From: Terebella lapidaria
Taxonomy: Eukaryota; Annelida; Polychaeta; Terebellida; Terebellidae
DNA length: 64,000 bases
Assembly (NCBI GenBank): GCA_949152475.1
Contig: OX424568.1
Span: 22,295,667-22,359,666, forward strand
Direction: 5' to 3'
Below the pieces are notes generated by a model that was not told the DNA's origin, searched no databases, and was given only the letters and a program-made list of their open reading frames with translations. The stretch's first letter is position 1; each line of letters starts with the position of its first letter. Position numbers and translations under genes: made by a program. Below are positions 34,242-47,100 of this stretch, piece after piece.

Positions 34242-36135
34242 AAGTTATCTTTGTGCGAACGAATGCCATACCTGAAATATTTCAGTTTCTATGTCTGGGC
34301 ATCTTCCCCCAACTTTTCTCCAAAGCACAGAAGAAGAATGTTTTTATTTGAAGAGATAGCCTGTATAAGCCTATATAAAACCACACAAAACCTGTCGTTT
34401 GGCCGTGCACACAAAGACACGTGATGAATATAAATTTGGAACATTCCATTACGCAACTTTCCCAAAGGGGGTGTGGGTAGGGAATGGTAAACAAAATTTA
34501 AAACGTACCTATAGACAGTGATATTAGCAACAATATATTTGTTTTGAAAGAAGAGGATGGAAACAAAGCAAACGTGTACAAAAAGAAGGTTTCAAGAAGA
34601 GATATGTCATGAAAACAAGATTGTGATCTGATTATATGCAAGAAGCCATGACGACGATGACGTAATCGATTTTTCCATTGGTCAAGATCAGTCACATGGT
34701 ATAACGCGGGGCATCATGGGAACGGAAAGCACATGCCAGGAATTTCCCAGCATTTCTGTCTGTTTGTCCGAGAAGTAGAAGACTTTGGCAAGAATATGCC
34801 AATAATAACTACAAAACACAGTAATCGACATACCGCTCAGTTTGCGCTGTTCGTGATGTTCATAAACTGCCTGCAATCGTGATGTGACAAGCGATGTGAA
34901 TGATTTGATTCACTGTGGAACTGCTCGACGTGAGCAAACGAGTGTCTTTCCTTGTGCCGGCTGGCATAACTAATAACGTGAAGCATTGGCAGCATGTGGA
35001 CAAATGTTTGGAAAAAATGTCGAGGATTCACCAGATGGTAAGTCATATACTAGAGGCATAATTGGTGTCACCAGTGATCAAAAACATAAGCCTACATAGA
35101 CAGTAACCCGCAGTTAATTGATAAATGAATGTAGAGATGTAGCTCTTTTACTCAGGAAAATGTTTATTTGTTGGATAGCATGTAAAATAACGTAGGCACT
35201 TGCAAACATAAGCTGTGATTGGTTCACAACTGATCATAACGTGCATATATCATTGGCGTTCACTGATCATGTCACTTTTGCCGAGTGGAACCTCACTTCT
35301 TTATTCTATTTGTGGCCCAAAATTTTTTAATGTCTGTTTTGTCTCATAGAAGTTAATGCCATATCATGTGCAGTAATAAAACATAATTCATGTTGATTCC
35401 TTTAAGATGAGTATCTACGTGTGATTCAGATCGAGAGATATTTATGAATGCTCATTAGTTCACGCTCATTAAAGTTCCATTATCAAAATGTTACAAATCT
35501 CTATGGATAAAATGGAAAACAAACAAATATGTTTTGCCAAATATATTTTATATCAATATATGTGCTTAATAACACAGCACATATTTTAATGGCATCAACA
35601 TATTTTCTTACTATAATAATACATGAAAATAATCATGATGACATTTTGTAACATTCACACATTTCATAATATTCGTTCTGAAAGAGCTGTTATATAACAC
35701 TGACATTAAAACATGTAAGGAGTAATCATAAGAAGAAATATCTGATTGATAGACAACATTTTTAAGCATAAATAAGTTTGATACAAATCATAAATAACAT
35801 ATCTTTGTATATTGACAAATAAATATTATGAACAAGATTATCACAGACAAATTTACTTTTATAATTTCGTGAATGGTATATTCTGCCAATTTCAATTTTT
35901 TTCATCAAACTTACATAATTTTCTTAACCTACAATTTGCACAAAGCCAATCATTTATCTTCATGGCCTCTTTTACTTCTCTGCAAAATGAATAATGCACA
36001 TTTATATATACATATAGTTTGCATACTAATTTATTCCAAATTGAGAACAAATTAAACCATTAGCATGATTAGCAGAATTTCATATAATAATCAGAATCAG
36101 GATAGTATTAACATGATCACATGTAAGAAGGTTCA
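34242..36135. other. Left interior of the IS630-like element; no gene seen
   Basis: A+T-rich, with only short open frames on either strand. A minus-strand AATAAA at 36030-36035 lies about 100 bases past the transposase stop and could serve as its polyadenylation signal. Confidence 0.45.
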
Positions 36136-39100
36136 CTATATATGTGACATCAATAAAGTTATAGTTGGTATTAAGAGACACCTAAATACATACTTGGGCA
36201 AGCATTTCTTGTGATACCAGCCAGCCAAGCAGCCATCACAACCAATCCATGAGGAGGCCGGTCCCGCTGACGAGAAACATACAAGGCACGATGTTGTGTT
36301 ATTGTCCCCCGTCTCGGTACCACTTCCCCTTCCCTTCTTCCTACCACCCTTCCCTGCGTTTACCCTCCCAGACCCATCAGATGAGCTACCACCCGTACCA
36401 CTAATCCGCCTACCTCTGGCCCTCTTTATAGCTGAACCTGCCTGACTAGTTCCCTCCCCAAGCTCCTCATGTCTGCGTAACCTACTAGTATCCTGCCTAC
36501 CTAACCCGACACTACCGATATCTACACCATCTCCCCCCCCCCCCCCTACCTGACTGCCTAGTACCTGTAATGCTCTCTGAATTCGCTAACCTACCACCCA
36601 TCCCAAAACCTGGCTCTACACTCGCCTCCTCCTCCTCTTCCTCCTCCTCATCCTCCTCCCCATCTGACTCCTCATCTGACTCCTCCCCCACCGTGATGAC
36701 TGTTTCTCCTCCAGTTCCTGAACATGCCTACACCAGCCCTCCCACAACTTCCTGTCTACTGCCTCCTGCTTAGCTTCCTGAAATAATCTCCCAACACTCT
36801 CAATATTCCCGTCGCGATTCTCCTTCACAACCTTCCCTTCCATGAATCCCCAAGCCATCTCAATAGGATTGAAGTGGCAATGGTACGGAGGCAACCGCAG
36901 GACATCGAACCCTGGTGCTCTCGCCAGCTCGTCGCACTTGTACTGCTTGGCTGGCTTGTGTGACGAGCCTGGCTCCGCAACTCAGGTAGCAGCAGCTTTG
37001 AGTCAAAAGCTATTCCTGCATGTACATAAGAAGTATTGAGTAGTGTAGTGTAGCCAGTTACATGTAGTGAGTGTATGGCACATTTCATGGTTATCAATTA
37101 TCTACATGTATATCATATATTATGTCTCAAACAAATTGTCTCCATCACTGAACTGAACCAAGGGTCGGTGGTCTTTGCTGGTTTAAAGATATTTAGGCAA
37201 AATGTTAACAGAGATATCTAGTAGGATGAAATCCATAATGTTTGCTTCCCTGTTACTGTCAGTGTTCTAAAACTGTATGGTTTATTCTATATTACAATAA
37301 ACTACTGAGGTGTCAAAAACTTTTCTCTGCAGTCATTACTCATGTGAAAAGAAATGGCACTTGCTATGACGGTGCATACCGTGTGAGGTGAGCCATGCTT
37401 GCAGGTCGGTCTTCTTGGTGGGCAGGCGAGTGTCCTCTGTCTGGACGCTGTGGTACGAGGCATTGTCCATGACAATGAGGGCCCCGGCAGGCAAGTTGGG
37501 AAGTAGTTGTTCCTCGAACCTATTAAGTCAGCGAATATGTATTGTAATGATATTTATGTATTGTATACTATATTATTTGTTAATTTAAGACATTTATGTG
37601 AGTATAATACATTCCCTGCATACTTACATAAAAATATAATATATGTAAGTTTATATTATATAAATAACCTTACCATTTGTCGAACCGGGGCCCGTCCATG
37701 TCCTCGTGGTAATCTGCCGTGGACTTTGACTGGAACATGAGAGATCTGTCGTTCACGAAGCCCACGGCACCCACAGCGTCCACAATGATCCAGCGAGCCT
37801 CTTTGTTAGTGGTCCATGGCTTGGGTCTGTAACACTGTTTTAAAATTTTACTGGAATGTCACGCATATATATTCATAGTCAAGTAATAGTCAAAATTGAT
37901 CGAAATTTGAAGTATTCGTAAAGAGTCAATAAATCGGTAAATTTCAGGTACCTGGACTCGCCGGATGCATCGATCCACAACCTGCCCACCGTATGTCCGG
38001 CATTCAGCCAAGTTTCATCTAAGTAGACAATAGGCCGACCTGCAGCTCTGGCGGCTTGGATCCCTCGGAGATATCTGCACAGAAGAAATATATTTAAATG
38101 ACGTTACTTAAGGGCGTCAAGTTACTATTTTTAGGTTACGAGACCTTTGGTCCTAATTTTTCGACATCAAATGTCGTATTTTCCTAAAACATTTTCCAAG
38201 ATACCAAAAATAAATAACTTCTTGCTCGAGTTTCATTTGTTATAATTATATTACATATAACATGTGGATGACTTTCAAAGATGTTCTGACACTTGTGTAT
38301 GAAGGTAGAAGGCACTTATTCGGTTAAAAAGCCCAAAATGTAGCGACAAAAGTCCAAAATGGCTCAAATGTAACATTTTGACAGTATGAAAATGCTGAAC
38401 AAAACTTTTGACTACATACCTAATGCGCCATGTAACGAGATCAGGCCTTTCTAGGATTACACTATCCACTTTGCCTGCTCGTTTCTGTAGAAGAATGTGA
38501 AAAACATTATACAAATTTTTGTGATATGTAGCAGATGGTTGAGAAGATGTGGAATGCATGGGGAATTAGTGCCAAGTTACAATATGTTACTACTTAATAT
38601 CTCGAACATTTCAGCAAAGACTAATGTAAACAAGTTAGAGCAATGAGAGAATAGGAATCTAATTTTGATGAACAATATCATTATATCAAGGACAACACAT
38701 ACAAAATGAAGGTACCAGCATATCTGTTTGGTTATACTACATTTTGTACTTGAACTCATTTTCATTGATGAAATGATTGTTTCAGTGATTTATATTTAAT
38801 TAACTTTTCATACACTTAGGCACAGTATGCCAATGTATCGCCTTTCGATGCTTTAATAAACTATGTGTTTGCAGTTCGAATTTTTTAATGTTCTCATTAT
38901 GTTCACGTTATGACAATCATTCATCGTGCTTTCAATACCTGGCTACATTATGACACATCATACAGTGCCCATGAACTTGAAACACTGAATGATTTTGAAC
39001 AATTTATCTATATTATAGTAAATTTATTATCAAGGATAAGAGTATGGAAGTACATCACACCTAAAATTTTAAAATAACTCTATTGTGTTTTTGAACCCCA

Positions 39101-39477
39101 TTTAACATACTTCAATATGTAAATAAAATCTATATTTATTCATGATGAGTCTTTGTAAAGAAAATTGTCAGATTATTACTTTTTTTACATAAAGTTCACA
39201 TACAAGGGTGGAAATTGCTTGGGGAGAAAGCCCCAGGATCTCCTGGCAGCGTTTGGATACAGTGCAGAGGGAGATGCGTAATTTCCCCCTCCTACACTCT
39301 TCCTTGCAGAAAGCCATTGTGTGTTGCACGATTCTCCTCTTCGTATGTTTGGTGTGTTTCACCATGACTTTGGTGGAGAACTGTTCTCCAACGTTATGAT
39401 GTTGCTTGAGGACATGAATCGATGAAATGTTGTGTAATCCAGACACCCTCACAGAAACTTACCTTGGACTTTTCCAT
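36136..39477 (-). CDS. Spliced IS630/Tc1-like DDE transposase with acidic tail and PHD-like finger
   Basis: Seven coding exons on the minus strand: 39477-39463, 39380-39204, 38484-38420, 38074-37952, 37826-37674, 37519-37380, 37015-36136. Every junction is GT/AG and the frame is kept through exon 6. Exon 1 gives MEKSK. Exon 2 is a basic helix-turn-helix region (KRRIVQHTMAFCKEECRR, EILGLSPQAISTL). Exon 3 reads ILERPDLVTWRIR. Exon 4 has the first catalytic Asp in IVYLDETWLNAGHT. Exon 5 reads RWIIVDAVGAVGFVND and YHEDMDGPRF. Exon 6 has the second Asp in ALIVMDNASYHS. Exon 7 has the third acid in LPPYHCHFNPIEMAWG. This is the DDE_3 transposase family. Exon 7 has a two-base excess in a CACACA tract near 36953, another frame change near 36700, and a 14-base homopolymer (36533-36546). 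Past them the frame gives an acidic run, then CLVCF, WIGCDGCLAGWYHKKC, a PHD-like finger. The indels mean decay or consensus errors. Confidence 0.8.
36533..36546. repeat. C14 homopolymer inside transposase exon 7
   Basis: A run of fourteen C on the plus strand (G on the coding strand). The reading frame on either side differs, so its length decides whether the PHD-like C-terminus is translated. Such runs are error-prone both in replication and in sequencing. Confidence 0.9.
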
Positions 39478-39719
39478 CACGAGAACCCGGATGTAAAAGG
39501 ATGCAAACAAACATGACGGTGGCAAGATTTGATGATAAATCTCGACTCGATATGAGATCGCGCATTGTGAAGAACCGATTATTAATCACGCCCAAGATTC
39601 CAACAGCGTAGTCGGGGAATGTGTAAGGAACAAGGTAACACATTTATTTCAAACAGTGTTTGTGTATTCGCCAAGTTAACCGCGAAAAGGGGCATCCGTT
39701 TGATTAAAATTTGACTTTA

Positions 39720-42700
39720 GTTAAGTAAACGTGATATCGCCCGCCGTGACCGTGCTCAGTTGCGGGGCGCTTGCGCCCTCGGTAGCGGGCATCAAGCTTT
39801 ACATAAAGTACTACCTCGAAAGGTTTGACCCATCATGTACGAAGCAAATTGAACTGCCAGTCACTGGATGTATAAAACGCACCATGTCGAAGCTTACAAT
39901 TTCATCTGACGGAAACCATGTTTTTTTTTCTCTATCTGACACCTTCCCGACACGCATCCATTAAAATAAAAATTGTCCCACGTGGTCAGGAATTTTACTG
40001 GAGTAATGTACATGCAGTTTTAGACATAGAGAACCACTTGATCTGACTCGATATGCTCATGACACAAACCCAAGCTTCATCTACAAGCATTATGTCTGCA
40101 TTAGTCAATTTGCATTATTTAATCCAAATTTAACCTCGACAATTGCCACTCAAGGTCATCTTAGAACAAGTTCAAGGTCACCAAATGATGCTCCATATGA
40201 GACCTCCTATATATTGTAATGGTTCTAGGATTCAATATTGTAGTAGCATCTATTCGAAGGATATTCACTCAGTCTTGCTTAGTTGGCCAGATGCATAGGT
40301 GTTCGGCGCTTCACTTACTCATGACTGCACGGGTCGCTCGGCTGACTCTGGCTCTCTGGCTGCGGGGGTCGTTCGGCTGTCTCTGGCACTCCAGCTGCAG
40401 GTGGGTTCCAGGTCACTCCGGCTGCAGGGTGCTTTGTGCGACTTCGGCGCTGTGGCTGCAGGCCGTCTCAGGTGACACCGGGTCTCCAGTTACAGAGGTG
40501 CTCCAGGCCACTTCGACTGCAGGCCGCTTCGGGTGACTTCGGCTCTTCTTCTGCAGGGGTGCTTCAGGCGACTTCGGTGCTCTGGCTGCACGCCGTTTCA
40601 ATGGTAGCGTGTTCAGGACTACCTTTCTCCTTGTCTGCCCAAAGTAGCGGTCGCCGATCATTTTGATTTGTCGTTCGTCTTCTTCTATCGACCTCTTCTT
40701 CTTCGGCTGGATGTTTGGTTGATAGCTTGGGTTCTGAGCTATCATAATCTCAGACATTATCAGCTTTGTTTCACCCGACCGGTCTTCCAGTCAATTCTAA
40801 GTGTAACTTCGGTTGACTTCACCTCTTGAAATTCTATAAATCCCACTTCGGTTTCATTTCATATTAAATGGTAATAGATTGAGCTAAAATATACAAATCT
40901 CAACAAATCGTGATTTGGGCGAAGTGATTTATTACACTAAAACTACACATATGACATAATACAATGATGATGTAAAACTAGACAAAAATGCACAGAAAAT
41001 ACCCACACGAGACGAGAGGTTTTGTAATGACAGTTGTGTATACAGTTAAAAATGACGAGAAGAACGCTGACTACGTTACAACTTGAATACTTAAGAATAA
41101 TATAAATATTCATAATGTGTGTATACAATTACAATTGAGACACATGATCAATACATATAACAGCCTGGGAGGGATGGGCGGGATAAAAATTCAAAGCAGT
41201 TGGTGCAGCCGAGCAGGTAAATCTGACACAATACAAAAAAGGACCCAGCTTTATAGCCGATAATTACTCACAGACTGAACTCAATGCTGGGACGCCCGGT
41301 GTACAAACGGGATATGAGAGTAGATGTGGAGAGAATTATATACCTAGCAACTGAGCACAATATTAGGATGTTGTGTTTATTGAGACAAACAACGAGAAAC
41401 AACCGCGGGCGGGAAAACAACAATAACCATTTAATAAATACAACTTTGTATTACACGTAAACCCGAAAACGGAGTCAGCTGGGCCGCCTCAAAGATCAAC
41501 TCTCGGCTAGAGTTCAAGGTTTATTGACGAATCATACAGTCGGTTCAAATTGTTGCAAATGCATTCAGAGTTGACATCTTCGATGGTCTCCACTCTTCGG
41601 TCGCACGTGTGTTAGTTCGGCTGTTCTCTGCTCAGTCACCGCAACTGAACCGGCTGGTATCCCGGTGTCTAAAGGCGCTGATATCCCGTGAGTCGGCTGC
41701 ATTCATACTTTTTGGGGTAGGTGTCACGTGACCTCCCGAACCAATCGAAATTGCGATTTTCAACGATTTTTTCTATAATTGATAACCAACCAGGGACCAC
41801 CACATAACAATATGCGTTGCTCCAAACACACCTGGGAACACTTTTACGTTATCGCGTATTTTGACCATCAGAGTCGGCCGAAGAGCAACCGAAGCCACCG
41901 AAAAACACCCAAAGTTTTACCCAACATATATTCACGCAATGAGCTAAATGTATACACGTAGCAAATCAGTTGTAAACCTTTTCAAACACCGAAAAGCATT
42001 TGTTAACAATATAGAACATTTATTTTTATTTATTTATTTATTTATTTTATTTCCACCCCCAAAAATGGGGAAGCACATATAAAATACACAAAACAGTTGG
42101 ACAATCAAGCATGTAAAAACAACAGGTACATAATGGATATGACATTACATTGTGTGCCATAACTTGGATTTAATGAACAGGTACTATACCTAGCCAAACT
42201 CATTTTTTCCGCCGAAAATCGTTACAATATGTCTATGTACATACATGTACTACATGTACAAGTGTTTTGGCACCAGTGGCCAATTTGTGTATGTCATGCC
42301 AGTTTGGGCCTTTCTGGACTATGTACTGTATCAGGCCTCATAACGTATTTAGTATTCATGAAGTATTTTTTTCATGAAGGTCAAATTCAAGTTCACCAAA
42401 AATTGTGGATAGCCGTCATTTGTGGAAAACTGCGATAATAAAATAAACTAAAGAGAATACCTTCCACTTGACATTTTGGTGCAAAATTTCAGAAAGATTC
42501 ATCCGTAAACTTTGAAGTCCAACTAAAGTCAGAATACTTATTTTTGACAGATGATAGAGTAAATCTCACGAATTAATATAGTTTTTACAGTATGTCAATA
42601 TGTCGATTATTTATGAAGATATGACAGTTTTAGTGGAAATTTTGGGCTAACTTTTGTGTGACTAATTAACTATTATAATGAGTATTCATGACGTCACAAG

Positions 42701-42825
42701 GGTAAAACAAGTTAATTAAGGTAATGAAACGTATATTTTCAAACATGTACGATGATAATATGACCTTAATTTAGCATGTACATTATTTGGCATGACATAT
42801 AATCAGTATTCAATTTCCAGAATTG
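39720..42825. other. No confirmed gene; minisatellite and possible LTR
   Basis: Contains a degenerate GC-rich minisatellite at about 40340-40610 (CTGCAGG, CGCTTCGGGTGACTTCGGCT units of 35-38 bp). A minus-strand frame (40413-40757) starts MSEIMIAQNPSYQPNIQPKK and runs into it; its N-terminal half has a coding look but no known domain. At about 41449-41811 the minus strand starts TGTTATGTGGTGG, has a CAAAAAGTATGAATGC TATA-like patch, an AATAAACC polyadenylation-like site and ends near GTGTAATACA, which could be a solo LTR, but no primer site supports it. A (TTTA)n run lies at 42015-42050. Confidence 0.4.
40413..40757 (-). CDS. Hypothetical ORF overlapping a minisatellite
   Basis: 114-residue frame. 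Residues 1-55 are basic and mixed (KKKRSIEEDERQIKMIGDRY, then TRRKVVLNTLPLKRRAARAP); the rest is read from a GC-rich minisatellite. The start codon is the first Met after an in-frame stop about 40 bases upstream. No family recognised; it may be chance. Confidence 0.2.
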   Translation of the reverse strand: MSEIMIAQNPSYQPNIQPKKKRSIEEDERQIKMIGDRYFGQTRRKVVLNTLPLKRRAARAPKSPEAPLQKKSRSHPKRPAVEVAWSTSVTGDPVSPETACSHSAEVAQSTLQPE

Positions 42826-42876
42826 GTTACCAAGGTAACTATTCTCGAGATATGACCCATAGCAACCATGGTTGCT
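42826..42876. promoter_or_regulatory. Two X-box-like palindromes
   Basis: GTTACCAAGGTAAC (42826-42839) is a perfect palindrome matching the RFX X-box consensus GTTRCCNNGGYAAC. AGCAACCATGGTTGCT (42861-42876) is a perfect 16-bp palindrome with the half sites in the everted order. They lie about 1.3 kb upstream of the MFS transporter coding start. Related CTAGCAACC...GGTTGCTA motifs occur at 43007, 50235 and 50380, so they may simply belong to a dispersed repeat. Confidence 0.4.
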
Positions 42877-44175
42877 AGGGGCCCAACGTCTTGAATATTG
42901 AATTAGGTACCATAAATCCAGTGCAAAAGTTAACAAGAGCCTTTTATGAATTCATTGAATAAATTTAAACGTCATTTTGCTTACCAGTCCCGAGTTAAGC
43001 CCCCCTAGCAACCACGTTGCTATGGGCCGTATGTTAAGTACGGTTGGCATGTTGACCAGACACATCTTATGGGTGGGGTATATTTTCTATCATCATTGTT
43101 ATATTCACATTATACAGCTATACTATGCACGGATCATTCAGAAAGGGGCTTTAAAAGTAACCAAATCCGCGCTCGAATATCTTAGAATGGCTTTGTGTAA
43201 GGCCTGGCAACTCGACCTTCCGCCATTTGTCGATCAAGCATATCAACGATCCAGGGAAGGTGTTTCGTCTGTAAATGGCAAATCATTTGGCTAATTCCCA
43301 CTATGAAATGCGAGCTGCTACCTGTGAAATGCGGGATACGGTTTCAAATACCCACTGGCCAGAACAAGGCCCCCAAGGCATTGATTCCACGGATAGCAGT
43401 ATCAACAATGACTGCCTGGAGGTTCACCCTACCTGTCCACGTGTCCCCGCAATCACTTCAACGGAGCTGCTAAAAAACTAGAGTCCTCCCTCTGGAGAAT
43501 ATATCCTCTTGTTCACGAGTATAAAAGTACTTTTCTCATGAACCTCACACAACCTGCACACCTGATGACAAATAACGGCATGACCCTCAAAATAAGTTTC
43601 CCTGTCCCTAGTGCAGTGGGGCGGGATCGAACAATTTTCCCCAAAGTTAAAATTCATATCAAAATATTATAGCGCTTACTTGCATGGGTATAGCCCAGCT
43701 ATACAGAAATGTATGTATCAACCTATTACTGCTATTAACCAAATTTTGATGATGCCAATAAAAAACATAATATCAAAGACTTTCAGAATAGAAACAAAGC
43801 CCAACCAAACATTCATATCTGAAGCCAAACTGGCGTCATCAGGGGCAGACAGTGTGTAATTATAGTTGTTTCTACTGTACACCAGCTGCAATTAGTGTAC
43901 AACTGCCCAACAACTTGTCAAAACAATTTAGAAATCCGAAACAAACCCCGTGAAATAGGTGTATGACAAGTACATAAGTACCCAATCACAAGCCAAAAGG
44001 CTACTGAGTTGATGGTACCAATGACTGCGTGGAAAGTATAAGTGCACTATAACAACAATTTACGTGGCCATTGACTAAATTTTGATAGTCTGTGGTCGAA
44101 ATATTAAATTATTTTTGGCATTCTCTACTAATTTTCTCCCAGATCCACGTCAGGTCGATTTTACCTCGTGACGTC
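42877..44175. other. Upstream region of the MFS gene; repeat copies
   Basis: No coding exon recognised. 43700-43950 is a copy of the repeat seen at 55560-55750 (AACCAAATTTTGATGATG, TGGCGTCATCAGGGGCA, TACAACTG(C/T)CCAACAAC, AATTTAGAAATC). A pyrimidine-rich tract ending TTTTCTCCCAG at 44142 could be the acceptor of a 5-prime UTR exon of the transporter. Confidence 0.45.
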
Positions 44176-47100
44176 ATGATGGAGGACGATCACGTGACCA
44201 GTGACACCTACGAAGTGCCCGTGAGGACCAATCTCTCACCATGGCAACGCCTCAGGCCTCTCAAAACTATTGCAATCTTCCTGGCTTTTGTAGTGGTGGT
44301 ATGTTTCACGCATTGGTCATTCTCCTGTTCAAATATAAAATTGTGAACATTATATATAAGAAGTGCATATAAAATATAAATGTGCGCAATAATCAGAAGT
44401 GTATAGTCAAACATTTGGAAGAAGTGCATCTATTCATGAGTGTTTTATGATCAGTTTCAATCAAATTTCTTAAACGTTCGAACGTATTTTGGGAAAATAC
44501 TGAATGGATTGGACACAAGTGTCAAATATTATCTAGTTATAAACAGAAGAGTCTATAAGCCTATGCATACCATGGATACAGGTCACTTCGCATTATTCAC
44601 TCACTATCTTTGTACCCCACAGGGAATTATCTATTCGATTCTGGGCCCGAGTGTCCTAAGCTTGGAGATCATGCTAGACACGACCACCAAGTATATCTCC
44701 GCCGGTTTCACGGGCAACTCTCTGGGATACCTATTGGGAGCCATACTATGTGGAGTCGTCTACAGTCGCCTTAACAAGGAGCTCATCTTTACCGTGAGCC
44801 TTATCCTAGGTGGAACAGCCACGCTTCTCATCTGTTACTCTCTCAACTTGGCCATGTTTATATGCGCGATGGCTCTACAGGGCTTCTCTATGGCTGCCAT
44901 AGATACAGGTGAGCAATATAGAATGAACAAGAATCATACCTGGTGCAAAGCACCAGATCTCCCCGGATGACAGAAGTCAATAACGTGATCATTTCTAGCA
45001 CTGTTTTCAATGTAATTCCGTGCGCATAATATATAGGCCTACGATGTCCATGCCGGACGAATATACCGAAGTGAAAGCAATTGGTACCGTATAGTTCGTA
45101 TGAACACTGATCGAGTGCGCCCATGAAAAATCGAGTCCCTGATCGAGTACGCTCATTAAAAAAATAGCAAGGTGTTTATAAAATTCAGCACCGTTTTCTA
45201 TTTGGCCCAAAATTCCATTAATTCGTAAAGTTGTTTTTTCTTGGTCAATGGTGTGCAAATATGTGACAATATATGCCATATGAGAAGTGTCCAATAAATT
45301 TGAGTACCGTCGGAATATTTATAAGCACTGAAATATCAATGTTGAAGGCGGTGGTGTTGAACTCGGAGCCCATTCCGACTTTTACACATTGCCAACGATA
45401 AATACCACGGTAATCAATCTTCCTCACTTTGCCAGCGAAACATTAGCTGTTGTGGGACAGCGAAATAAATGCGTATGAGTGTTAAAAGAAAAGATGCAAT
45501 CAGAAAATGGAACGAAACAAACGGCTAATTTTAATTCTCCAAAACAAGGAAAATTAGGCACTGATAGAAAGTATAAGCTTGAGAAGTGAGCGATGGCTCG
45601 GCGGTAGGGACAAAAGTGATACCCGGTTGACTGAATGCACACCGTGGTGATTTATGTATTCTCAAACCCTGCCGACACGTAAATGTTGACGTAAATCGGT
45701 GATAGTGACGAAAAATTTGCTCCATTCGACGAAAATATTCGCCAGATTATATTAATTAACTGAATTGTTTACGTTCAACACTGTGAAACAAACGTTTCAA
45801 GTATTTTCTCCTCGACAGCAGGTTTTCCCCCAGTCGCAGAGTATTTCCCCCATGGGAATCTCAGTGAGCGTTTAAGTAGTCTCCCCTGCGGGGAGACAAT
45901 TACTATATCATTGACAATATAAAGAAAACAGAGATATAATACGTTGTCTTCACCTCACGTCTCTTGAAGTATGCTCTTATCAAACTCGGCTAGCTATAGA
46001 CGCCTCAAAAGCGATCCTATCTTTTATTAGGTTACCTCCTCGACAGCAGGTTTTCCCCCAGTCGCAGAGTATTTCCCCCATGGGAATCTCAGTGAGCGTT
46101 TAAGTAGTCTCCCCTGCGGGGAGACAATTACTATATCATTGACAATATAAAGAAAACAGAGATATAATACGTTGTCTTCACCTCACGTCTCTTGAAGTAT
46201 GCTCTTATCAAACTCGGCTAGCTATAGACGCCTCAAAAGCGATCCTATCTTTTATTAGGTTACCGGACCTTGAATTTGACCTTTGAACTCATTTTGAAGG
46301 TCACATGACGAAATGTCTAATATCTCGCTTATTATCCACTTTACAGCTTGGGACTAAATTGTGGACGTATAGGAAATGGTGTAAACGATCGGGAATTGGC
46401 CAAAGAAAAATACAAAAATAGCTGGAAAAATTAATATCAAATAGAACCGGAGTTAGAGCCAATTATGTGATTTTTATAGTCAATTATGTGATTTTATTTT
46501 TTCAGTTGCCATGGCAACCGTTTTCACCCGATTTTGGCAAAATTTGAAAGGGACTGAGCCATTACCATAGCACTCCAGCCCTATAAATTTCAAATCTATC
46601 GGACCGTTTGCCTTTGAGTTATGAGCGCAGACATTTGCACTGAAACGTCGCTGGCCAAAAATAACTGAAATCGTGACCCCCAATTTTTCGACATCCGGCG
46701 ATAATGGAGAGTTTTCGTCGTACGACCATCGGTCGTACACCAAACGATCGGGAATTGGCCAAAGAAAAATACAAAAATAGCTGGAAAAATTAATATCAAA
46801 TAGAACCGGAGTTAGAGCCAATTATGTGATTTTTTTTTCCGTTGCCATGGCAACCGTTTTCATCCGATTTTGGCAAAATTTTAAAGAGTTTGAGCCACCA
46901 TCATAGCACTCTAGTTCTATAAATTTCAAATCGATCGGACCGTTTGCCTTTGAGTTATGAGCACAGACATTTGCACTGAAACGTCGCTGGTCAAAAATAA
47001 CTGAAATCGTGACCCCCAATTTTTCGACATCGGGCGATAATGGAGAGTTTTGGTCGTACGACCACGGGCCATATATCCGATGATTAGGAATTGGCCATAG

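Larger units (their letters stand above)
34202..39719. mobile_element. IS630/Tc1-like DNA transposon with TIRs
   Basis: About 5.5 kb. The left end (34202-34241) starts TAAAGTCAATTTTTATTAAA and ends ACGGATGCCCCTTTTCG. The right end (39683-39719), reverse-complemented, starts TAAAGTCAAATTTTAATC and ends in the same ACGGATGCCCCTTTTCG. A TA at each outer edge fits the TA target duplication of the IS630-Tc1-mariner group. Inside, on the minus strand, lies a spliced transposase gene (36136-39477). The left 1.9 kb (34242-36135) holds no recognised gene. The link between these TIRs and this transposase is inferred from position and orientation. Confidence 0.75.

Noticed and set aside
41449..41811. 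Second LTR
   Set aside because: TATA-like and AATAAA-like signals are present, but no primer site, matching LTR or target duplication was found; mentioned only as a possibility.
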